From Chitinolyticbacter meiyuanensis (GTDB taxonomy: Bacteria > Pseudomonadota > Gammaproteobacteria > Burkholderiales > Chitinibacteraceae): 64,000 bases of DNA. Position 1 is the stretch's first letter, and every line of letters begins with the position of its first letter. A program made the position numbers and the translations under genes. This document shows, piece after piece, positions 46,604-58,956 of this stretch. The DNA is taken from the NCBI RefSeq assembly GCF_008033135.1, contig NZ_CP041335.1:1927925-1991924 (forward strand), given 5' to 3'. Under the pieces are notes generated by a model, which was not told where the DNA came from, did not search any database, and saw nothing but the letters and a program-made list of their open reading frames with translations.

Positions 46604-46626
46604 GCCGCCCCAGGGCGGCTTTTTTG
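46604..46626 (+). terminator. Intrinsic terminator after efp
   Basis: GCCGCCC and GGGCGGC form a 7-bp stem with a CA loop, followed by seven Ts. It lies about 20 bp after the efp stop. Confidence 0.9.
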
Positions 46627-46642
46627 TTGGCTGCTCAATCAT

Positions 46643-46668
46643 AAAAAAAGCCCCGCGCGAGGCGGGGC
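46643..46668 (-). terminator. Intrinsic terminator of the minus-strand heparinase-family gene
   Basis: GCCCCGC and GCGGGGC form a 7-bp stem with a GCGAG loop. Seven adenines on the + strand (46643-46649) become the U run on the minus strand. Confidence 0.9.
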
Positions 46669-46690
46669 ATCAAGGGTGCGGGTTGATTGA

Positions 46691-49201
46691 TTAGTTGCTG
46701 TAGGCCGGCAGGGTATTGCGTGCGAAGCGGAACTGCTTGCCGGCGAAACCGACGGCGATGGTGTTCGAGTCGACTTGGGTCACCACCGGGGTTTCGGTTT
46801 CCTTGCAGCCGATGTCGATCATGATCACGCTTTGGTGCTGGCGCTTGGCGGTGTCGATCGACCAGGTGCCGTGGTATTGCGGCGTGAAGCTGCGGTTCGG
46901 GTTGACCGGATAGGCCGACGTCACATCCAGGCTGGTCAGCTTGTCACCGGCGATCTGCTTCATGCACAGCTGGGCTGCACCATTTACCACCTTCACAGTG
47001 CCTTGGGCGCCACCGATCACTTGCGGGTTGGTCAGGGCATGGAAATTCCATTCCCACTTCAGCACATCCGATGCGGCCAGGTCGTCGTGCACCAGGATCA
47101 CATTGCGCTGCTTGAGGTACACGATGTTCCGGCGCGAACGGAGGACGGGTGCATCGTAGGCCTTGGTGGCATCGCCAGCTGCGATCGTGAAGTCGGCGTT
47201 GTCCGTGTACCCGATGATCTTGCCGGTTGCCGAGTAGTCGGTCGGAATATTGCCGATTTCGGTGCGCTGACCCACGCCGTCGTTGTAGGTGATTGCGTTG
47301 TGGGCCTTGGTTTGACGATTCCATGCCTTGGCGTGCGGCGACAGGAAGTAGTCGTATACCCCGCTATCGATCAACAGCCCCTTGCCTTGGTCGGCCACCA
47401 CGAAGCTGTTTTGATCCGCATGGCTGTGGTTGTACGAGCCATAGGGGCTGGACTTGAAGTGCACGGAAGTGCGGGTTGCGCTGGTCAGGCTGCTATGGAT
47501 GTTGACGTTACCTGTGCTGGCAAACAGCATCGACGAGGTGCTTTGGCCAGGCGTGGTGGCACGAGGCGGCACGACCGGCGGCGAGAGCAGGGTACGCGAC
47601 AGCGGATCGTGGTTTGCCGACAGCGGGTGCACGCTGGCCATCCAGTTGGTGGTTTGGCTCGGGATGCGGGTAGCCCACCAGTAGGCGTAGTACTTCACTT
47701 GATTGCCTTCTTGCACTGCGCCGTCACCGAACGGGGCTTGCGAGTTGCCGCCGGCAGGACGTGCATACAGCTGGTAGGTCATGGAGTTGCGCATCTTCTG
47801 CAGCTTGTACGGGTTGGCACCGGTCACTTGATGCAGGGCGTCGAAGTACGGATAGGTGTTGTCGACATTCCATTCGCCGTAGCCGCCACCATTTGCCCAG
47901 CCGCCGTCGTCACCGCCCCACGAGTGCAGGAATGCATAGGCAAGCGGCACATAGCGGCTGAATTTGGCCAGCGCGAACTGCGGGTGCTCGCTGCCGTTGA
48001 CCTTATCGCCGGCCATGATGGCGGTAGCTGCCGACAGCGAGTAGATCGAGGCCGATGCGTGCGAATCGAGCGGGTTGTGTTCAAGCAGGCGCGTCGGACC
48101 GACGACGCGGCTCTCCACCTGACCGGCGCGGATGCCGATGATGTTGACGAGTTGGGCACGTTCGCTGGTGGTCAGCGCCGGGTACAGGTGGTCGTAGCCG
48201 ACGACCAGCGCCCACAGCAGGTTGCGTACCGTGCTATCGGTATTGCTGGTTTGTCCATCAACGGTGGTGGTATCCCAGCTCGCCAGGTTGAACACGCGCT
48301 GCTTCAAGTCGGCAAGGGCCGCGTTGGCTGCATCACGGTCGGCTTGTACGCTGGAGTTCTTGAGCAGCCGCCACACGATGGCCGCGCCCTCGATGCGATC
48401 CTGCTCGGCGTCGACTAGCTTGGGCAGCGTTTGCACCCAGTTGGCTTGGCTCATGTCCGGATGAGGCGTGGCTTGTGCCGGATCGGAGATCTGTGCAGCA
48501 ACACGCTTCTTGAGTTCGGCCCACACAGCACTGCGATCATTGATGATGACAGGGCGCAGTTGTTCGAGATACGCATCAGAAACCATGCGCGGATGGGAAG
48601 TCGCGGCGATGTTGCTAAACCAGCTTGCATCGGTGGCTGCATTGGCAAGCTTGCCTGCGTCGAAGAAGGGTACTGCGTCCGCAGTGATGGTGAAATCGCG
48701 CCAGGCGCTGATGTCGTCGCCGCCGCCCGTCTTCAGGCCAACGCCGATGACACGCCAGCGGTAGTTGCCCGGGCCGAACGATTCACGCGGCAACAGCCAG
48801 TTGCTTGAAGCGGAAAAGCTTTTGGTGCTGCCATTGGGATATTGGATTTGCACGGTGTACTGCACCGCTTGGTCCACCTTGGTGAACTTGTGCAGCGGCC
48901 AGGAGAATGTCGGCGGGTTTTGAGTCACTTCTTGGCCTGCGACCGGGCGCAGCACGCGCACCGGATTGCCACGAGCGCGCTCGGAATCTTCCATAGCGCT
49001 CATCCAATCAGCAACAACGATATTGCTGACGTCTTCGATCGAAGAGAAACCATCGCTGGATACTGCTGCGCGCTTGGTGCCGCTGCTCAGATTGCTGGAT
49101 TCAGTTGCGGCATCCGTGCCTTCTCCGCCACCGCCGCAAGCGGTCAAAGCCGAAACAACAATACCCAAGATACCTGCATAGATAGGACGAATCGTATTCA
49201 T
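46691..49201 (-). CDS. Heparinase II/III-family lipoprotein
   Basis: An 836-residue lipoprotein. The start MNTIRPIYAGILGIVVSALTACG gives a lipobox LTAC at residues 19-22, followed by a GGGG spacer. Residues about 80-185 form a DUF4962-type N-terminal domain (NPPTFSWPLHKF). Then come a helical region and a heparinase beta-sandwich with YGSYNHSHADQNSF, DSGVYDYFLSPH and TKAHNAITYNDGVGQR, closely like the protein at 34884. It probably acts at the cell surface on uronate-containing polysaccharide. An earlier start would be implausible before the signal. Confidence 0.87.
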   Translation of the reverse strand: MNTIRPIYAGILGIVVSALTACGGGGEGTDAATESSNLSSGTKRAAVSSDGFSSIEDVSNIVVADWMSAMEDSERARGNPVRVLRPVAGQEVTQNPPTFSWPLHKFTKVDQAVQYTVQIQYPNGSTKSFSASSNWLLPRESFGPGNYRWRVIGVGLKTGGGDDISAWRDFTITADAVPFFDAGKLANAATDASWFSNIAATSHPRMVSDAYLEQLRPVIINDRSAVWAELKKRVAAQISDPAQATPHPDMSQANWVQTLPKLVDAEQDRIEGAAIVWRLLKNSSVQADRDAANAALADLKQRVFNLASWDTTTVDGQTSNTDSTVRNLLWALVVGYDHLYPALTTSERAQLVNIIGIRAGQVESRVVGPTRLLEHNPLDSHASASIYSLSAATAIMAGDKVNGSEHPQFALAKFSRYVPLAYAFLHSWGGDDGGWANGGGYGEWNVDNTYPYFDALHQVTGANPYKLQKMRNSMTYQLYARPAGGNSQAPFGDGAVQEGNQVKYYAYWWATRIPSQTTNWMASVHPLSANHDPLSRTLLSPPVVPPRATTPGQSTSSMLFASTGNVNIHSSLTSATRTSVHFKSSPYGSYNHSHADQNSFVVADQGKGLLIDSGVYDYFLSPHAKAWNRQTKAHNAITYNDGVGQRTEIGNIPTDYSATGKIIGYTDNADFTIAAGDATKAYDAPVLRSRRNIVYLKQRNVILVHDDLAASDVLKWEWNFHALTNPQVIGGAQGTVKVVNGAAQLCMKQIAGDKLTSLDVTSAYPVNPNRSFTPQYHGTWSIDTAKRQHQSVIMIDIGCKETETPVVTQVDSNTIAVGFAGKQFRFARNTLPAYSN

Positions 49202-50113
49202 GATAATCAACCCAAATAGAATTATAAATGGCCAGGCTTTATTCAATGAAAGCCCTGTGGCTCTGATTCGGCTTGTTATCAAGCCGATCTAATTCCCTGA
49301 TGTTTATTAGAGTATCAGCGTGTGCTGATGTATGGCTGCAGATTAAGGGCTGATCCGGGTGCTGTGAACTACCGTTTATCCGTGGCGATCTTGGGGAATG
49401 GCGCTGCAACCCGCGTATTTACTGAATGTTCCTGTTAGGGAACATCGGCTTTCTTTCTGAAAAACCAATAGAATTTCATTCCAGTAATTTTCCGCTTTCA
49501 TTGGAAGAAATTATGGTTTTTTCCAAATAAAGGGCTGGTTTGTCAATTACGGGAAAGCGTTGCGCTAAGCCTTGCCAATTGGGCAATTCGCGGGAGTAGG
49601 TGAGCTGATTTTCCGCTCGGGGAAGAGCGAGGAAGGCAGGTGGGTATTCGGAAAATCAGCTTGTTGCAAGAAAACGAGCTGTCATTGGCGTCAGCGTAAA
49701 AAATGGCAAATGCATGATTTGCGAGCGATTGATGCGAGGCGAACTTGGTGAGTTACCGACGAACGGTTATTCCAAGAACAGATTTTATGCATGGCAAAAG
49801 CTTTTACTGCGGAAGCGCGCAGTTTGCAGGCTTAGAGGGCTGCCCCAAGCGACAGGCGATTTTGTTGCACCGATTTGGTGCAATTAATGGAACTATTTAT
49901 TACCGTTCATCGATATTGCTTTGCAGCAAATAGAAAGAAAAATGGCAGTAAATAAGAGGTTTTTCTGTGTTGCGCCGCAAGAAATGCATGCGCTGGGCTG
50001 CATGCCTCTGTTCTTCGCCGGGTGCGCCATGCATGATTGAAAGCGCTTTCATTTGGGGCGAGCTCCGAGAAAGCTGTGGATGCGACTGAATACATCAAAA
50101 CGAGGATGAATCA
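49202..50113. other. 912-bp intergenic region between two polysaccharide-enzyme genes
   Basis: No supported gene. It is more AT-rich than its neighbours and must hold divergent promoters for the heparinase lipoprotein and the GH16 glucanase. Palindromes seen: ATGTTCC/GGAACAT (49426-49445), TTGCACC/GGTGCAA (49865-49883), AAAAGCTTTT (49796-49805) and a perfect LacI-type site at 50038-50051. Short open frames here have no recognisable features. Confidence 0.6.
50038..50051. promoter_or_regulatory. LacI-family operator upstream of the GH16 gene
   Basis: TGAAAGCGCTTTCA is a perfect 14-bp palindrome that fits the classic LacI/CcpA-type half-site pattern. It lies about 63 bp upstream of the GH16 start, where a repressor could block transcription. 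Sugar control is inferred from this pattern; no LacI-family gene is in the window. Confidence 0.65.
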
Positions 50114-51658
<1,545 letters not shown>

Positions 51659-51675
51659 TGTCGTGCTGAAAGCAG

Positions 51676-51704
51676 AAGGCCGCCTCTCGGGGCGGCCTTT
51701 TTTG
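51676..51704 (+). terminator. Intrinsic terminator after GH16
   Basis: AAGGCCGCC and GGCGGCCTT form a 9-bp stem followed by a T run. The VOC-family gene ends convergently just beyond it. Confidence 0.88.
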
Positions 51705-51711
51705 GGGGGGC

Positions 51712-52131
51712 CTACAGATCCAACTGCTCGGCCAGCTCGGCGTCCCAGTACGCCGCTTCGATCTTGTGGCCGTCGAGGTCACGGACGAAGCAGCCGTAGT
51801 ACGGCTCGCCATATTCCTCACGGGCGCCGGGCGCGCCATCGCCGCTGGCGCCCTGTGCGAGCGCTGCCGCGTAGAAGCTGTCGACCTGAGCCCGATTACT
51901 GGCAAAGAAGCCGAAGTGGGTGCCATTGCCGACGGCCGCGCGCTGGCCGTCATAGGGCGTCTGCACCCAGAACTCCGGAAAGGCCTTGCCATACGCGATG
52001 GCGTTGGGGAAGTCGAGGATACGACGAGCCCCGATGGTGGCGAGCACGGCGTCGTAGAACGTGGCGGCTTCGGCAAAGCGATTGGTGCCGATGGATACAT
52101 GCGACATGATGCTGGGATTGTCTTGGCTCAT
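51712..52131 (-). CDS. VOC-family (glyoxalase-like) protein
   Basis: A 139-residue protein with the VOC fold: MSHVSIGTNRFAEAATFYDAVLA at residues about 9-31 and the C-terminal DLDGHKIEAAYW. These are metal-binding or antibiotic/aldehyde-handling proteins of broad function. The ATG at 52131 has GGAG six bases upstream; the ATG at 52107 lacks a ribosome-binding site. The substrate is unknown. Confidence 0.85.
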   Translation of the reverse strand: MSQDNPSIMSHVSIGTNRFAEAATFYDAVLATIGARRILDFPNAIAYGKAFPEFWVQTPYDGQRAAVGNGTHFGFFASNRAQVDSFYAAALAQGASGDGAPGAREEYGEPYYGCFVRDLDGHKIEAAYWDAELAEQLDL

Positions 52132-52201
52132 TGCGGGCTCCAGGTTGGGAACCCACCCAGCATAGGCTGGCCACATTGATTGGTTTTGCGAGATTTGCCC
52201 T

Positions 52202-52245
52202 AGTAATAGATAAGAGCCGGATGAATCCGGCTCTTATCTATTACT
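52202..52245 (-). terminator. 20-bp perfect inverted repeat after dapE
   Basis: Arms at 52202-52221 and 52226-52245 are perfect complements around TGAA. It lies just after the dapE stop, between dapE and the VOC gene. It resembles a terminator but lacks a long U run; the lower stem is AT-rich. Confidence 0.6.
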
Positions 52246-52254
52246 GCTGCTGGT

Positions 52255-53762
<1,508 letters not shown>

Positions 53763-53782
53763 GCGGGCTCCTGCAAAGCAAA

Positions 53783-53801
53783 GGGGCCGCGATGCGGCCC
53801 C
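53783..53801 (-). terminator. GC-rich hairpin between pilU and the YffB-like gene
   Basis: GGGGCCGC and GCGGCCCC form an 8-bp stem with a GAT loop. The T-rich stretch on the minus strand is interrupted (TTTGCTTTGC), so termination may be partial. Confidence 0.6.
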
Positions 53802-53822
53802 GGATTTGGGTGGGAACGGGGC

Positions 53823-54977
53823 TTAGTGTAACGAGATATCGAAGTTGACTTCCACATCCGGCGCCGGTGCGGCCGGATTGGCTGTCGGCGCACGGCGCGC
53901 CTGCTCCTGCTCGGCCACGGTTTGCGCGTTGTTCACCATCCAGGACAGGTTCGTTGCCGAATCGGCATTGCGCAGCGCCTCATCGAGCTCGATTTCGCCA
54001 TCCTTATAGAGCTTGTACAAGGCCTGCTCGAAAGTGACCGAGCCATCGGTCAGCGATTGCTCCATCGCTTCCTTGATGTCCGCGAGCTGGCCGTTGCGGA
54101 TCAATTCGGCGATGCGCGGGGTATTGAGCATGATTTCGACCGCAGGCACCAGATTGCCCTGCTTGTTGCGGATCAGCCGTTGCGACACGATGGCACGCAG
54201 CGACGTCGACAGATCGTATAGCAGTGCTTCGCGGGCATCCTGCGGATAGAAGTTCACGATGCGCGACAGCGAGTGATAGCTGTTGTTGGCGTGCAGCGTC
54301 GACAGGCACAAGTGACCGGCCTGCGCATATTGCATCGCATGGGTCATCGTTTCCTCATCGCGGATTTCGCCGATCATCAGCACGTTCGGTGCCTCGCGCA
54401 TCGCGTTCTTCAGCGCCTCGTGATAGCTCTTGGTATCGAAGCCGATCTCGCGCTGGTTTACCAGCGATTTCTTGTGGTGATGCATGAACTCGACCGGATC
54501 CTCAATGGTGAGGATGTGGCCGGCGTGGTTGTCGTTGCGGAAGTTCAGCATGGCGGCCATGGTCGAGCTCTTGCCCGAGCCGGTGGCGCCGACGACCAGA
54601 ATGATGCCGTGCTTCTGCATCACCAGCTCGTTCAGCACCTCGGGGATGTGCAGCTCGGAGAGCGACGGCGGGTCGACCCGGATGTAGCGCGCCACCATGG
54701 AAACGTTGCCGCGGGCCTTGAACACGTTGATCCGGAAGCGGCCGATGCCAGGCACCGGCACCGCAAAGTTCGATTCCCAATCCTGCTCGAAATCGGCGAT
54801 CTGCTCCGGGCTCATCAGCTGGTAGACCAGCTGCTTCACGTGCTCGCCCTGCAGAACCTGATTGTTCACCGGCCGACAGTGGCCGTTGATCTTGATCACC
54901 ACCGGCGAGTGGGACGACAGGAATAGGTCCGAGGCCTTGTGTTCGGCCATCAACTTGAAATAAGGCAACAGGTTCAT
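53823..54977 (-). CDS. pilU: PilT/PilU-family type IV pilus ATPase PilU
   Basis: A 384-residue retraction-type ATPase. The N-terminal domain (about 1-110) is followed by Walker A GATGSGKSS (130-138), the Asp box TIEDPVEF, Walker B LMIGEIRDEET and the His box HLCLSTLHANN. The C-terminal extension past the PilT length fits PilU, which assists PilT. There is no pilT next to it; fadD lies upstream. Confidence 0.92.
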   Translation of the reverse strand: MNLLPYFKLMAEHKASDLFLSSHSPVVIKINGHCRPVNNQVLQGEHVKQLVYQLMSPEQIADFEQDWESNFAVPVPGIGRFRINVFKARGNVSMVARYIRVDPPSLSELHIPEVLNELVMQKHGIILVVGATGSGKSSTMAAMLNFRNDNHAGHILTIEDPVEFMHHHKKSLVNQREIGFDTKSYHEALKNAMREAPNVLMIGEIRDEETMTHAMQYAQAGHLCLSTLHANNSYHSLSRIVNFYPQDAREALLYDLSTSLRAIVSQRLIRNKQGNLVPAVEIMLNTPRIAELIRNGQLADIKEAMEQSLTDGSVTFEQALYKLYKDGEIELDEALRNADSATNLSWMVNNAQTVAEQEQARRAPTANPAAPAPDVEVNFDISLH

Positions 54978-54992
54978 GGTGGCGTTCTTTTG

Positions 54993-56654
54993 TCAGTTTT
55001 GGCGCAACTCCCTGCGCAGAATCTTACCGACATTCGACTTGGGAAGCTCGTCGCGGAATTCGACCTGTTTGGGAACCTTATAATTGGTCAGGTTTTCCCG
55101 ACAGTAGGCGATCACACCTTCGGCGGTCAGCGTGGGGTCTTTCTTCACCACGAACACCTTGATCGCTTCGCCCGATTTTTCGTCGTTCACACCGATGCAG
55201 GCTACTTCCAGCACGCCCGGATGATCGGCAATCACGTCCTCGATCTCGTTCGGATACACATTGAAGCCAGACACCAGGATCATGTCCTTCTTGCGATCGA
55301 CGATCTTGAAATAGCCGGTCGGCGACATGATGGCGATGTCGCCGGTGGCGAGAAAGCCATCGGTGCCCAGCACCTTGGCGGTCTCCTCGGGACGATTCCA
55401 ATAGCCCTTCATCACCTGCGGACCCTTGATGCACAGCTCGCCGCGTTCGCCCGCCGGCAGTGCTCGACCTTCGTCGTCGCGCACTTCGGCATCGGTGGAC
55501 GGAATCGGCAGGCCGATCAGGCCGTTGTATTCCTTTAGCGTCATGGGGTTGATCATTGCGGCCGGCGAGGTCTCGGTCAGGCCGTAAGCCTCGACCAGCG
55601 GCACGCCGGTGATCTGCTTCCACTTTTCTGCCACCGCGTGCTGCACCGCCATGCCACCGCCGAGTGCCAGCTTCCAGCGGCTGAAGTCGAGTGTGGCGAA
55701 ATCGGCGTTATTGCACAGTGCGTTGAACAGCGTGTTCACGCCGGTCATGCAGGTGACCGGGTTGTTGCGCAATTCCTTGATGAAGTTCGGGATGTCGCGC
55801 GGGTTGGTGATCAGCAGGTTGGTGGCGCCGATCTTGGTGAACACCATGCCGTTCGCGGTCAACGAGAAGATATGGTAGAGCGGTAGGGCGGTCACGATCA
55901 TCTCGCCGCCTTCCTTCACCACGCCGCGGATCCAGGCGTGCGCCTGTTGCATGTTGGCGACGATGTTGCGGTGGGTGAGCATGGCGCCCTTGGCCACGCC
56001 GGTGGTGCCGCCGGTGTATTGCAGGAAGGCGAGGTCATCCAGCGTGACATTGGCTGGTTGCAGCGTTTGCGCCGCGCCGCGTGCCAGCGCGTCGTTGAAT
56101 TTGATATGGCCGGGCAGGCTGTAGGCCGGCACCATCTTCTTCACGTGCTTGACCACCAGATTGACCAACTGCCGCTTCGGGAAGTCGAGCTGATCGCCGA
56201 TCTGGGTGACGATCACGTGCTTGAGCTTGGTGTGCGCCACCACCTTTTCCAGCGTATGGGCAAAGTTGGCGACGATGACGATGGCCTCGGCGCCCGAATC
56301 CTTCATCTGGTGCTCGAGTTCGCGCGGTGTGTAGAGCGGATTGACGTTCACCACCGTCATGCCGGCCTTGAGGATGCCGAAGATCGCGATCGGGTATTGC
56401 AGCAGATTGGGCATCATCACCGCCACGCGCGCTCCGCGCGGCAGTTTCAGGTCCTGCTGCAGGAAGGCAGCAAAGGCGTTGGCGCGGGCCTCGACCTCGG
56501 TGTAGCTCAGCGCCTTGCCCATGTTGATGAAGGCCGGGCGGTTGGCATATTTCTTTGCCGTCTGCTCGAACACGTCCGGGACCGAGCTGAATTCCTCGAC
56601 CTGGATCTCGTGGGGCACGTGCTCCGGGTAGCTTTGAAACCAGGGGCGCTCCAT
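54993..56654 (-). CDS. fadD: Long-chain-fatty-acid--CoA ligase
   Basis: A 553-residue AMP-binding enzyme that makes acyl-CoA from fatty acid, ATP and CoA. It has [11 protein letters not shown] at residues 213-223, YGLTETSP, the TGDIAIM segment and a C-terminal lysine-containing [13 protein letters not shown]. It starts with the FadD-type [14 protein letters not shown]. It lies upstream of pilU with a 15-bp gap. Confidence 0.95.
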   Translation of the reverse strand: MERPWFQSYPEHVPHEIQVEEFSSVPDVFEQTAKKYANRPAFINMGKALSYTEVEARANAFAAFLQQDLKLPRGARVAVMMPNLLQYPIAIFGILKAGMTVVNVNPLYTPRELEHQMKDSGAEAIVIVANFAHTLEKVVAHTKLKHVIVTQIGDQLDFPKRQLVNLVVKHVKKMVPAYSLPGHIKFNDALARGAAQTLQPANVTLDDLAFLQYTGGTTGVAKGAMLTHRNIVANMQQAHAWIRGVVKEGGEMIVTALPLYHIFSLTANGMVFTKIGATNLLITNPRDIPNFIKELRNNPVTCMTGVNTLFNALCNNADFATLDFSRWKLALGGGMAVQHAVAEKWKQITGVPLVEAYGLTETSPAAMINPMTLKEYNGLIGLPIPSTDAEVRDDEGRALPAGERGELCIKGPQVMKGYWNRPEETAKVLGTDGFLATGDIAIMSPTGYFKIVDRKKDMILVSGFNVYPNEIEDVIADHPGVLEVACIGVNDEKSGEAIKVFVVKKDPTLTAEGVIAYCRENLTNYKVPKQVEFRDELPKSNVGKILRRELRQN

Positions 56655-56959
56655 CGATTGTTCTCCTTTTGGTGGACTGCTGCCGGCGCGAAACGGGCGC
56701 GCGCACTGTAAGTTATGCGGTATTGCGATCTACTCTAGAGGCGTAATCCAGGTGCAACAAGCACCCGGCTGCGACAGTTTCGCCAAGTGGTTGTTTCTGT
56801 TAGAATCCGGTCTATCCCCAAGGGGATCGTTTGAAAACAATGCTCTGCGTCGCCCTCCGGCGCGTTCGGGCATTCAAAGCGATTCCCAACCGACGGGTGT
56901 GCTTTTTTGAATGGGCGCAGGTTTGCAGCCCATTTTTTGTTTGTAGCGAAGGAAACGTA
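56655..56959 (+). promoter_or_regulatory. Leader region of the rimP-nusA-infB operon
   Basis: A 305-bp gap divergent from fadD. An extended -10 box TGTTAGAAT ends at 56806. The transcript then has an ATCCCC/GGGGAT hairpin and a terminator-like stem at 56910-56934, followed by Ts to 56938. CATTCAAAGC (56871-56880) can pair with GCTTTTTTGAATG (56901-56913) and would break the terminator, so an attenuator is possible. Confidence 0.6.
56910..56938 (+). terminator. Terminator-like hairpin in the rimP leader
   Basis: AATGGGC and GCCCATT pair, extended inward by GCA/TGC with a bulged A, and six Ts follow. It lies 22 bp before the rimP GTG start. Confidence 0.65.
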
Positions 56960-57394
56960 GTGGCAGTCAACCTGCAGGAACTCTTGGAAACCACGCTGGC
57001 GGGCATGGGCTACGAGATGGTCGATCTCGAGATCGGCCATGGTGGCCTGATGCGACTGTTCATCGACAAGCCCGGCGGTATCAATGTCGACGATTGCGTC
57101 ACGGTGAGCAACCACTTCACCCGGTTGTTCATGGTCGAGAACATCGAGTACGAGCGGCTGGAGGTGTCGTCGCCGGGGCTCGACCGTGTGGTGAAGAAAC
57201 CGGCCGATTTCCTGCGCTTCGCCGGTGAGTTGGTGAAGGTGAAGTTGCGCCTGCCGCTGCCGGACAAGCGCAAGCGCTTCGTCGGCAAGCTGCTGGGGTA
57301 TGAGGACGAGCATGTCCTCGTCGAGAGCGAGGGTGAGCAGTTGCGGCTGCCGCTGGCGCAGGTCGACAAGATACGGCTGGAGCCCAAGTTCTGA
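56960..57394 (+). CDS. rimP: Ribosome maturation factor RimP
   Basis: A 144-residue 30S maturation factor. It has the N-terminal GYEMVDLEIG and RLFIDKPGGINVDDCVTVS, VSSPGLDR, and a C-terminal Sm-like domain. The start is a GTG at 56960 after GAAGGA; the open frame upstream belongs to the leader. It is the first gene of the operon. Confidence 0.95.
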   Translation: MAVNLQELLETTLAGMGYEMVDLEIGHGGLMRLFIDKPGGINVDDCVTVSNHFTRLFMVENIEYERLEVSSPGLDRVVKKPADFLRFAGELVKVKLRLPLPDKRKRFVGKLLGYEDEHVLVESEGEQLRLPLAQVDKIRLEPKF

Positions 57395-57467
57395 CGCGAC
57401 GTCTGCACCCGGAACGATTTGATTGAATGGTTTGAATTGGCAGTCTGTGCCCAAGGAATAAACGACA

Positions 57468-58940
57468 ATGAGCCGTGAAATTCTGTTGCTGGTCGATGCA
57501 CTGGCCCGTGAGAAGAATGTAGAGAAAGACGTCGTGTTCACTGCGCTAGAGATGGCGCTCGCCTCGGCGACCAAGAAGCGTTACGACGACGAGGTGGATA
57601 TCCGCGTGCAGATCGACCGCGACAGCGGCGACTATCGCTCGTTCCGCGTCTGGACTGTGGTCGAGGACAACGACCACGAGGAGCCGAGCCGCCAGATCGC
57701 CATCACCGATGCGCCCGACTACGACAAGAGCCTCAAGCTGGGTGATACCTGGGAAGAAGAGCTTGAGCCGATCGAATTCGGCCGTATCGGCGCGCAGACG
57801 GCCAAGCAGGTCATCCTGCAGAAGATCCGTGATGCCGAGCGCGAGCAGAACCTGAACGATTTCCTGGAGCGTCGCGAGCATATCGTCTCGGGCACCATCA
57901 AGCGCATCGAGCGTGGCAGCGCCATCATCGAGCTCGGCAAGCTGGAAGCCATGCTGCCCCGTGACCAGATGATCCCCAAGGAAAACCTGCGCGTCGGTGA
58001 CCGTGTGCGCGCCTTCCTGTTGCGCGTCGATCGTGGCGGTCGTGGTCCCCAGCTGGTGCTGTCGCGTACCGCGCCGGAATTCATGGAAAAGCTGTTCGAG
58101 ATGGAAGTGCCGGAAATCGAGAACGGCCTGATCGAACTGATGGGCGTGGCGCGTGATCCTGGCATGCGTGCCAAGATTGCCGTCAAGTCGAACGACCAGC
58201 GCGTCGACCCGCAAGGCACCTGCATTGGCGTGCGCGGCACCCGTGTCAACGCGGTGACCAACGAGCTCGCCGGCGAACGCGTCGACATCATCCTCTGGTC
58301 TAACGATCCGGCGCAGTTCGTGATCGGTGCGCTGTCGCCGGCCGATGTCAGCTCCATCATCGTCGACGAGGAAAGCCACGCGATGGACGTGGTGGTGGCC
58401 GAGGAAAACCTCGCCATGGCCATCGGCCGCGGCGGCCAGAACGTAAAGCTTGCTTCCGAGCTCAGCGGCTGGAAGATCAACATCATGACGGTGGCCGAGG
58501 CTGAGGAAAAACACGAAGCCGAGTTCTCCAAGGTGCGCGAGCTGTTCGTGAACGCACTTGATGTGGACGAGGACGTCGCCGACGTGCTGGTGCAGGAAGG
58601 CTTCAACACACTGGAAGAAGTGGCGTACGTGCCGCTCGCCGAGATGCTGGAGATCGAAGGCTTCGACGAAGAGACCGTCAACGAGTTGCGCGCCCGCGCC
58701 CGCGATGCCCTGCTGACCCAGGCCATTGCGCGCGAAGAAAAGCTGGAGCACCAGTCCGAAGACCTGAAGTCGCTCGAAGGCATGACGCCCGAGCTCGCTA
58801 CCACACTGGCCGAGCACGACATCCACACCCGCGACGACCTCGCCGAACTGGCGGTGGACGAACTCACCGAGATGACCGGTATCGATGAGCAAGCCGCTAA
58901 GCAACTGATTGTAAAGGCCCGCGAACATTGGTTCGCCTGA
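57468..58940 (+). CDS. nusA: Transcription termination/antitermination factor NusA
   Basis: A 490-residue RNA-polymerase-binding protein: an N-terminal domain (to about 125), an S1 domain (about 135-200), KH1 and KH2 (about 230-345) and two acidic C-terminal repeats (about 365-490) of the AR2 type. It regulates pausing, termination and antitermination. It sits between rimP and infB as usual. Confidence 0.97.
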   Translation: MSREILLLVDALAREKNVEKDVVFTALEMALASATKKRYDDEVDIRVQIDRDSGDYRSFRVWTVVEDNDHEEPSRQIAITDAPDYDKSLKLGDTWEEELEPIEFGRIGAQTAKQVILQKIRDAEREQNLNDFLERREHIVSGTIKRIERGSAIIELGKLEAMLPRDQMIPKENLRVGDRVRAFLLRVDRGGRGPQLVLSRTAPEFMEKLFEMEVPEIENGLIELMGVARDPGMRAKIAVKSNDQRVDPQGTCIGVRGTRVNAVTNELAGERVDIILWSNDPAQFVIGALSPADVSSIIVDEESHAMDVVVAEENLAMAIGRGGQNVKLASELSGWKINIMTVAEAEEKHEAEFSKVRELFVNALDVDEDVADVLVQEGFNTLEEVAYVPLAEMLEIEGFDEETVNELRARARDALLTQAIAREEKLEHQSEDLKSLEGMTPELATTLAEHDIHTRDDLAELAVDELTEMTGIDEQAAKQLIVKAREHWFA

Positions 58941-58956
58941 GCCCGGAGGAATATGA

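Noticed and set aside
49745..49933. 62-codon open frame in the 912-bp gap
   Set aside because: No ribosome-binding site, no recognisable features, and it lies in AT-rich regulatory DNA.
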